From JAKVAV01 sp047632755 (GTDB lineage Bacteria > Bacteroidota > Bacteroidia > Flavobacteriales_D > Cryomorphaceae): a stretch of DNA of 64,000 bases. The stretch is from NCBI GenBank assembly GCA_047632755.1, contig JBLIDT010000005.1, positions 62,001 through 126,000 on the forward strand. Reading direction: 5' to 3'. Of this stretch, positions 57,862 through 64,000 are shown one piece after another (the stretch's first letter is position 1; each line of letters opens with the position of its first letter). The position numbers and the translations under genes were made by a program. Below the pieces are notes generated by a model. The model had not been told where the DNA came from, did not search any database, and worked only from the letters and a program-made list of their open reading frames with translations.

Positions 57862-59781
57862 ATGGGTGATTTGGATGTGTATGTAGTTGAAACAAAAGAC
57901 CAAAGAAAGAAATTTGTCTCGGCCGTCCTAAAGGATATGCAAGCTTTAGAAATTATGCTAGAACGTGGGATGTTCGAATCAGGCATAACTAGAATTGGCG
58001 CAGAACAGGAGTTTTGCTTCGTCGATAAAAACTTAAGACCCTCCTCCATAGGGTTGGAAGTTCTGGAAGAACTAAACGACAGTCATTTTACTACAGAATT
58101 GGCCATATTTAATTTGGAGGCAAATCTCGACCCCATTGTTTTCACGGGTGGAGCTTTGAGCCAATTGGAAAGTGATCTGAGAGGACTCCTCGATAAAGCT
58201 GACGAGAAAGCTCAAGCCAGAGGGGCTCGGGTTTTATTAACGGGTATCTTACCAACGATTCTCAAGGACGATCTAGAGTTCAAGAACATCACCCCATTCA
58301 AACGATACAAGGCCTTAAACGATGCCATGATCAAGCACCGTGGCGGTGATTTTGAATTCCACATCAAGGCTACTGATGAATTGATTACCAAGCACAATAC
58401 AATGCTTTTTGAAGCATGCAATACGAGTTTCCAAATTCACCTTCAGATAAACCCTGATGAATTTGTAGACAAGTACAATTGGGCTCAAGCCATCGCAGGC
58501 CCTGTGCTTGCTGCATCTACTAACTCCCCTCTTCTATTTGGGAAAAGATTGTGGGACGAAACGCGCATAGCTGTATTTGAGCAGACAGTCGATCTCAAGA
58601 ATCAGCGCAACCCAGATCGCGAACAAAAGAGTCGGGTAGATTTTGGAACAGATTGGCTCAAAGAAAGTGTAACAGAAATATTTCAATACGACGTTTCGTA
58701 TTACCGTCTTTTGCTAGCAAGCGACATTCAAGAAGATGCACTTGCAGTGCTCAAAGAAGGCAAAATACCCAAGCTCAAAGCGCTCTCTCTTCACAATGGA
58801 ACCATATACAAATGGAATCGCCCTTGTTATGGAATTACTGATGGCAAGCCGCACCTTAGAATTGAAAACAGGTATATTCCCGCTGGCCCTACCATCATTG
58901 ATGAAATAGCGAACACCGCATTTTGGCTGGGGCTAATGGAAGGAATGCCCGAAAATATAAGTCAAATCTCAGATCAACTGGACTTTGACAATGCAAAGTT
59001 AAACTTCCACAAAGCCGCGCAAATGGGACTTTCAGCCCAATTCAGATGGACTGATGGAAAAGTACATACCGCCGAAAGCCTTCTTCTGAACCAACTCATT
59101 CCGATGAGCCGAAAGGGTTTGGAGAAAATGAAAATCAACGAAGAGGACATATCGCGCTACATCAATATCATAGAAGAAAGGGTGAAAAAACACCAAACAG
59201 GCTCAATATGGTTGGTTCAGTCATTCAATAATTTGAGAAAAAATTCCAACGTCGAGGAAACAGTTGTCGCCGTTACCGCGGGTATGCTCAAGCGTCAATA
59301 CAGCGGTTTACCCGTCCACGAATGGGATTACCCCACAAAGCAAGAGAGCGGATCGTGGGCCAATAAGTACCGATACGTTCAACAAGTCATGAGCAAAGAA
59401 CTCTATACTGTGCAGGAAGACGACTCGGTAGAGCTCGTCTCAAATGTCATGAACTGGCGAAAAATCCACCATGTACCTGTTGAAAACGATGAAGGTGAAG
59501 TGGTAGGAATTATCTCGTCAGGGGATATTATAAAGTACTATTGCAAGAATTCTGATGACGAGACGATCACCGTTGACGACATCATGATAAAAAATCCTAT
59601 TACGATTACCGGACAAACTGAAGTCACCGAAGCGCTTAAGATTATGCGGAAAAACAATTTAGGTTGCCTACCAGTGGTCAAGGAAAAGAAGCTTATCGGA
59701 ATTCTCACTGAATTCGATTTCGTTTATATGGCCGAATATCTATTTGAAGAATTACAAAGTATTGAAGCCGAGAGAGATTAA
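57862..59781 (+). CDS. GCS2-type glutamate--cysteine ligase-like protein fused to CBS domains
   Basis: 639 residues. The N-terminal two-thirds (about 30-450) is a carboxylate-amine ligase of the GCS2/YbdK type: 'RIGAEQEFCFVD', 'NLEANLDPIVFTG', 'FQIHLQINPDEF', 'GPVLAASTNSPLLFGKRLW', 'RIENRYIPAGPTIIDEIAN'. The C-terminal part (about 510-625) has two CBS motifs ('VSNVMNWRKIHHVPVENDEG', 'IMRKNNLGCLPVVKEKKLIG'), which usually bind adenosine nucleotides. So it looks like an ATP-dependent amide-forming enzyme with nucleotide sensing; the product is unknown. The next gene starts inside its 3' end. Confidence 0.85.
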   Translation: MGDLDVYVVETKDQRKKFVSAVLKDMQALEIMLERGMFESGITRIGAEQEFCFVDKNLRPSSIGLEVLEELNDSHFTTELAIFNLEANLDPIVFTGGALSQLESDLRGLLDKADEKAQARGARVLLTGILPTILKDDLEFKNITPFKRYKALNDAMIKHRGGDFEFHIKATDELITKHNTMLFEACNTSFQIHLQINPDEFVDKYNWAQAIAGPVLAASTNSPLLFGKRLWDETRIAVFEQTVDLKNQRNPDREQKSRVDFGTDWLKESVTEIFQYDVSYYRLLLASDIQEDALAVLKEGKIPKLKALSLHNGTIYKWNRPCYGITDGKPHLRIENRYIPAGPTIIDEIANTAFWLGLMEGMPENISQISDQLDFDNAKLNFHKAAQMGLSAQFRWTDGKVHTAESLLLNQLIPMSRKGLEKMKINEEDISRYINIIEERVKKHQTGSIWLVQSFNNLRKNSNVEETVVAVTAGMLKRQYSGLPVHEWDYPTKQESGSWANKYRYVQQVMSKELYTVQEDDSVELVSNVMNWRKIHHVPVENDEGEVVGIISSGDIIKYYCKNSDDETITVDDIMIKNPITITGQTEVTEALKIMRKNNLGCLPVVKEKKLIGILTEFDFVYMAEYLFEELQSIEAERD

Positions 59782-60979
59782 GATATTTGATTTTGTAGAA
59801 GGGCGATCCGTTAACATAAAGCGGGAAATTGCTGCTATCAAGGGTGATAGGCCAGGGCCGAACATTGTATTTATCGGCGGTATGCACGGCAACGAACCAA
59901 CAGGTGTATTGGCGCTTCATCACGTTATGGATCAACTGCACCAGTTGAAGCCGCTTATTTCGGGAAATATCTATGCCCTAGTCGGAAATCTAACTGCATT
60001 AGAGCGTGGGGAAAGATTTATAGTCAATGACCTCAACCGCATCTGGCAAGCAGATATGGTTGAAAGAGCGCGAAAACGAGATTACCATCCCGATGAAATA
60101 ATCAACGAGGTTGAAGAGCAAATCGAGCTCTGGGCTTACATTGATAATCTACTGAATACCAGCAATCAGAAATTTTATTTTGTTGATCTCCATACGACTT
60201 CCGTCAAATCAGAGCCGTTCATTTTTATGAGCGACACGCTGATGAATAGGCAGTTCATTAGAAAAATGCCCGTCCCGGTAGTTATAGGAATTGAGGAACA
60301 CCTCGATGAGCCGCTTCTGAGTTATGTGAATGATTTGGGGTATCCCTCACTCGCTTTTGAAGGTGGTCAACACAACGATCCTGAATCTGTCAGAAACCAC
60401 GAAGCCATGATCTGGATTTCCTTGGTTAATGCAGGATTAATGAAAAAGATAGAAGTACCCAAATACAGGAAATACTACCATCAGCTTTACCACACCACCG
60501 AAGGAAATAGGAAGGTTTACGAAATCAGAATGCGGCAGCCAATACAACCTGGTGATGATTTTAAAATGCTGAGTGGATTCAATAATTTTCAAAAAATACA
60601 AAAAGGAGAACCACTGGCAACGATAAACGGGCACCAGCTCAAAGCCAATGAAAATTCCCAAATTTTCATGCCGCTCTACCAAGACCAAGGAGAAGATGGC
60701 TTTTTCATAATCCGAAAAATCGCGCGATTTTGGTTAACAGTCTCTTATGTTTTCCGCCGATTGAAGCTCTACCACATTCTTGGTTACCTCCCAGGAGTTC
60801 GCCGTTTTATGAGCAGCTATCATGTTATGGTCGTAAATAGACAAGTGGCAAAATGGTACAGCCTAGAAATTCTTCACTTAATGGGCTTCCGTAGGAAGAA
60901 GAAACAAGGTCATCTCACGCTTTTTATTAGGCGTAAATACGATCTCAAAGGACCTTCGAGCGACAAAAATCAGAAGTAA
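59744..60979 (+). CDS. Succinylglutamate desuccinylase/aspartoacylase-family zinc hydrolase
   Basis: 411 residues from TTG 59744, overlapping the GCS2-CBS gene by 38 nt; TTG 59762 is an alternative and there is no ATG before the catalytic motif. Zinc site: 'IGGMHGNEPTG' (His, Glu) and 'FYFVDLHTTS' (His). Then 'FAFEGGQHNDPES'-like 'LAFEGGQHNDPES' supplies the general-base Glu. The family removes acyl groups from amino acids or carboxypeptidase-like substrates. The C-terminal about 110 residues carry basic, hydrophobic stretches of unknown role. The overlap with a ligase-like gene suggests a make/break pair. Confidence 0.85.
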   Translation: MKNYKVLKPREIKIFDFVEGRSVNIKREIAAIKGDRPGPNIVFIGGMHGNEPTGVLALHHVMDQLHQLKPLISGNIYALVGNLTALERGERFIVNDLNRIWQADMVERARKRDYHPDEIINEVEEQIELWAYIDNLLNTSNQKFYFVDLHTTSVKSEPFIFMSDTLMNRQFIRKMPVPVVIGIEEHLDEPLLSYVNDLGYPSLAFEGGQHNDPESVRNHEAMIWISLVNAGLMKKIEVPKYRKYYHQLYHTTEGNRKVYEIRMRQPIQPGDDFKMLSGFNNFQKIQKGEPLATINGHQLKANENSQIFMPLYQDQGEDGFFIIRKIARFWLTVSYVFRRLKLYHILGYLPGVRRFMSSYHVMVVNRQVAKWYSLEILHLMGFRRKKKQGHLTLFIRRKYDLKGPSSDKNQK

Positions 60980-61103
60980 CATATGCTTCTTTTCGTCGTA
61001 TTGAAATAACAAATGTTAGAGTCCTCCTTTTTTTTCTGTTGCAATTAAAACCAGTATGTCAGCATCTTTTTATCTGACTCTCTTTTTGCAATAGGAGCCT
61101 GAA

Positions 61104-61111
61104 TATTTTTG
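61104..61111 (+). promoter_or_regulatory. TAnnTTTG box for the M23 peptidase gene, 5 nt before ATG
   Basis: TATTTTTG (61104-61111), CCCCT, then ATG 61117. A TTG lies 15 nt upstream (61086-61088). It is near-identical in placement to the 4-nt cases. Confidence 0.45.
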
Positions 61112-61116
61112 CCCCT

Positions 61117-61983
61117 ATGAAGCTATTATTTTCTGTTATCACCCTTTTTGCCTTTGCTACTGTCGGATTGGCCCAAGACCACATTGCCGAAAATCAAGGC
61201 TTTTACAATGTTTTCCGCGATGGAAAGATGCCCACCTCGACAATTGAAGCGGCAGGAACTTGGAACATTAACGACTCCTTACTTCACATCCCCTCTTACG
61301 ATACTTACTGCTCTTGGAATACAGAACGGGTGCACCCATACAAACATGACTTGAGATTTATGAAGGACACGGTGATTCTGGTTCTTGCGCCCGATAGCTG
61401 TGATTTTGTTTCTCCATACACCGGACGAAAAACAAGCGACTTTGGATACCGTCGATACCGCTACCACTATGGTGTTGATATTAAGCTATACAAAGGAGAC
61501 GAAGTGAAATCGGCATTTGAAGGGGTAGTAAGAATTGCGCAATACGATGGTGATTACGGCAAAGTGGTCGTTGTAAGGCATCTAAATGGTTTGGAGACTT
61601 TATACGCTCACCTTTCAAAGCTCAACGTAAAAGAAGGCGACAAAATAGAAGCAGGAGACGTAGTAGGACTTGGTGGAAGTACAGGACGAAGCACTGGGAG
61701 TCATTTGCACTTCGAAGCCCGCTACAAAGGAGAACCAATCGATCCCAACTCACTAATAGAATGGGAAACAGGCTACCTCTGCCACAATACACTTGCGGTA
61801 AATAAAGAGCATTTCGAATACTTGGTAGAAGTGCGCCAGCGCAAATACCACAAAATTCGTAGCGGCGACACCCTTTCTGGAATTGCCAGACGCTACAGTA
61901 CCTCAGTGGGAACCATCTGCAAATTGAACGGCATTAGAAGTACAACTACTTTGCGAATAGGAAAAACGCTTCGTTACAATTAA
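61117..61983 (+). CDS. Secreted M23 (LytM) peptidase with C-terminal LysM
   Basis: 288 residues: signal peptide MKLLFSVITLFAFATVGLAQ; N-terminal region (20-100); M23 domain (about 105-225) with zinc ligands in 'YRYHYGVDIKLYKGDEV' (His, Asp) and 'STGSHLHFEAR' (HxH), plus 'NGLETLYAHLSKLNV'; LysM at about 243-288 ('HKIRSGDTLSGIARRYSTSV'). It should bind and cut peptidoglycan cross-links or act as an amidase activator. All catalytic residues are present, so it is probably active. The 208 nt after it (61984-62191) show nothing clear. Confidence 0.93.
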   Translation: MKLLFSVITLFAFATVGLAQDHIAENQGFYNVFRDGKMPTSTIEAAGTWNINDSLLHIPSYDTYCSWNTERVHPYKHDLRFMKDTVILVLAPDSCDFVSPYTGRKTSDFGYRRYRYHYGVDIKLYKGDEVKSAFEGVVRIAQYDGDYGKVVVVRHLNGLETLYAHLSKLNVKEGDKIEAGDVVGLGGSTGRSTGSHLHFEARYKGEPIDPNSLIEWETGYLCHNTLAVNKEHFEYLVEVRQRKYHKIRSGDTLSGIARRYSTSVGTICKLNGIRSTTTLRIGKTLRYN

Positions 61984-62191
61984 ACAGTCACTGTCCATAT
62001 CTCCGCTCCACTTGTTTTAGATACAGCAATTGGCCTGCAGTCAATTCCTTCATTTTGAAAACTAGATACGCGATGTTATCGAGCTTTCTACTTTAGACTC
62101 TCGAATAAACGGGGAGATTCTAAATAATATCTGTCCAAAAAGTTCGATACTTGTGTTCCATTTCTCCTTAATGATCCAGACTCAATAAACC

Positions 62192-64000
62192 TTGGCCAAG
62201 AAACCCGCTCCCAAGCCACGAAAATCCCCAGCAAAAAAGAAGAAGCCCAAAACTCAATCCAATTGGAAGAGGCGAATTATCAAATTTGGTCTTTTCGCTC
62301 TATTGGGAGTCTTGCTCTTGCTCTTCATACTCTTTGGCGCGGTATATATCGGCCTTTTTGGGCCACTACCTTCAGAAGGAGATCTCACTGGAATTCAACA
62401 AGACAACGCCAGCGAAATCTATTCCTCTGACGGCGAAATTCTGGGGAAGTACTTCATTCAAAACCGCTCTAGCATTAGCTTTGGAGAAATTCCCCAAACG
62501 GCAATTGATGCGCTGATCGCAACCGAAGACAGCCGTTTCTTTGAACACGAAGGGATCGATTTCTACAGTATTCCACGTGTCGTCATCAAAACCATCATAT
62601 TTGGTGATCGCTCTGGCGGAGGTGGAAGCACCATTTCGCAACAGCTCATCAAAAACCTTTTTGGCCGCAAGGATCACGGAGCGCTTTCCGTACCCGTGAA
62701 TAAGCTAAAGGAGAATATCACAGCGCTGAAGCTCGAAGAGATCTATACCAAAGAGGAGATCATCACCCTTTACTTAAATACGGTGAGTTTCGGCGAGAAT
62801 GTTTTCGGCATCAAAGCCGCCGCACAGCGCTATTTTAATAAAACACCAAACGACCTAAAAATCACCGAAGCTGCCACTTTAGTGGGTATGCTAAAAGCCA
62901 ATACCTCTTATAATCCACGTCTTTATCCAGAAGCTTCTCAAGAAAGACGAAACACAGTACTCGCCTTGATGGTGCGAGAAGGTTCCCTCCCACCCGACGA
63001 GCTCATTCGGCTACAAGCCGAGCCTCTAAAAATCAACTACCAAAGACTGGAAGGTCAATTCGGTCCAGCCCCTTACTTGCGTGATTTCTTAAAACCGAAA
63101 ATCGCCGAGCTACTAGAAGGTACCGATCGAGGAGATGGCAATCCCTACAACCTATACAGCGATGGACTGAGAATTACCGTTTCAATTGATTCCAGGCTCC
63201 AGGCCAATGCTGTGGCAGCGGTGAAAAAACAAATGTTCAGAATTCAAGCTGATTTTGACGCCCATTGGAAAAGCAGCAAGCCTTGGGGCAATGATGCGAG
63301 CTTTCTTTGGAATGAGGCCGAAAAATCGGTGAGATACAGAAGACTCGTCAATGCTGGTCGAACGGAAAAAGAGATCAAAGAAATATTCGACACTCCCGTC
63401 AGACTCCGCGTCTTTACAATGGATGGCTACCAATCCAAAACCATAAGTCCGCTCGATTCTATCGCTTACCATCAAATGATTCTGCAAGCGGGATTCTTGG
63501 CGATGAACGCAAAAACGGGAAATATCCTGGCCTATGTAGGCGGAATAGATTTCGGCCACTTTCCTTATGATCACATCACCAGCCGTCGACAAGTAGGGTC
63601 TACCTTCAAGCCATTTGTTTACGCGGCGGCTCTGGAAGCAGGCATCAAGCCGTGCGATTACATCGAAAATGAGCCGATTATTTTCAGCAACTACGGCGAT
63701 TGGAGTCCGCAAAACTCAGGAGGAGAATACGGCGGATTCTACACCGTGAAAGGTGGACTCGCCAAGTCGGTCAATACCGTTGCAGCAAGGCTTATCGCCC
63801 AAACAGGGCCCAATGCAGTAAAAAGTTTGGCTAGACGCCTCGGAATAAAATCAGACTTGCCGAATGTCCCTTCCATCGCTTTGGGAGTTGCTGATTTGTC
63901 GCTCCTAGAGATGGTCCCTGCCTATAGCGCTTTCGCGAATGAAGGTATGCTCGCCGAACCCAACTTCATCTTAAAAATTGAAACGGCTGACGGAAAAAAT
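62192..64000 (+). CDS. Class A penicillin-binding protein (PBP1A), partial at window end
   Basis: Peptidoglycan glycosyltransferase/transpeptidase, 603 codons seen before the window ends. The only usable start is TTG 62192 (stop TAA at 62186), giving a Lys/Pro-rich cytosolic tail (MAKKPAPKPRKSPAKKKK), a transmembrane helix (about 36-58), and the GT51 domain with catalytic Glu in 'ATEDSRFFEHEGID' and 'GGGSTISQQLIKNLFGRK'. The transpeptidase begins near residue 440 with SxxK 'QVGSTFKPFVYAAAL' and SxN 'LAKSVNTVAARLI'. The KTG motif and C-terminus lie beyond 64000. A minus-strand frame over 63182-63712 is a shadow. Confidence 0.95.
   Translation, partial: MAKKPAPKPRKSPAKKKKPKTQSNWKRRIIKFGLFALLGVLLLLFILFGAVYIGLFGPLPSEGDLTGIQQDNASEIYSSDGEILGKYFIQNRSSISFGEIPQTAIDALIATEDSRFFEHEGIDFYSIPRVVIKTIIFGDRSGGGGSTISQQLIKNLFGRKDHGALSVPVNKLKENITALKLEEIYTKEEIITLYLNTVSFGENVFGIKAAAQRYFNKTPNDLKITEAATLVGMLKANTSYNPRLYPEASQERRNTVLALMVREGSLPPDELIRLQAEPLKINYQRLEGQFGPAPYLRDFLKPKIAELLEGTDRGDGNPYNLYSDGLRITVSIDSRLQANAVAAVKKQMFRIQADFDAHWKSSKPWGNDASFLWNEAEKSVRYRRLVNAGRTEKEIKEIFDTPVRLRVFTMDGYQSKTISPLDSIAYHQMILQAGFLAMNAKTGNILAYVGGIDFGHFPYDHITSRRQVGSTFKPFVYAAALEAGIKPCDYIENEPIIFSNYGDWSPQNSGGEYGGFYTVKGGLAKSVNTVAARLIAQTGPNAVKSLARRLGIKSDLPNVPSIALGVADLSLLEMVPAYSAFANEGMLAEPNFILKIETADGKN

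Noticed and set aside
63182..63712. Minus-strand 176-codon frame
   Set aside because: Lies entirely inside the penicillin-binding protein frame, which carries the GT51 and SxxK motifs; the reverse product has no recognisable features.

Overview
The window looks like an ordinary stretch of a Bacteroidota chromosome, probably Flavobacteriales or a close relative. The evidence is three secreted proteins with type IX secretion (T9SS) C-terminal sorting domains, the T9SS gene porD, the Bacteroidota cluster bamD-rpoZ-coaBC-porD-recN, Bacteroidota families such as DUF4293 and DUF4199, an extended Rho, weak Shine-Dalgarno signals, and promoters of the TAnnTTTG type. I see no tRNA, rRNA, CRISPR array, integrase, transposase or intact mobile element.

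Layout: 1-5.9 kb holds a K+ channel with an RCK domain, a cytosolic DsbA-like protein, a CAP-domain protein, a large secreted deiminase-like protein and a membrane protein. 5.9-11.4 kb is the minus-strand branched-chain amino acid operon ilvD-ilvB-ilvN-ilvC. 11.5-14.7 kb has a secreted kelch protein, a phenylalanine 4-hydroxylase preceded by what looks like a tyrosine-sensing attenuator, and a secreted thioredoxin-like protein with no normal start codon. 14.9-20.5 kb has a histidine kinase/response regulator pair, aat, a NUDIX hydrolase, a glutamate-receptor-like K+ channel and fabI. 20.8-25.8 kb is the conserved housekeeping cluster. 25.9-32.5 kb has an alpha-oxoamine synthase, an MBOAT acyltransferase, a 2OG-Fe(II) oxygenase, a zone of decayed genes, and a sigma/anti-sigma pair whose third gene has decayed. 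32.6-47 kb contains a GT-C glycosyltransferase, glutathione peroxidase, an ECF sigma factor, uvrA, an ABC exporter, truA, rho and mpl. 47-64 kb contains a lactonase-like MBL protein, recR, a hybrid glycosyltransferase, an E2 acyltransferase, two PD40-repeat proteins, an exonuclease, an acylpyruvase-like protein, a GCS2-CBS fusion, an aspartoacylase-like protein, an M23/LysM peptidase and the start of a class A penicillin-binding protein that runs off the window.

The most interesting element is at 12956-13097, upstream of phenylalanine hydroxylase: a promoter, an 18-codon leader peptide with three consecutive Tyr codons, and a terminator whose 5' arm can pair instead with a segment inside the leader ORF. 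This is the classic layout of translation-coupled attenuation, and the sensed amino acid (Tyr) is the product of the controlled enzyme (Phe to Tyr). Second, several genes (bamD, aat, the NUDIX gene, recR and the leader peptide) have a TAnnTTTG box exactly 4 nt before the start codon, which suggests leaderless mRNAs. Third, 28.8-31.2 kb is a graveyard of at least four gene remnants, with recognisable deletion scars. All family names come from reading motifs by eye; no database search was run.
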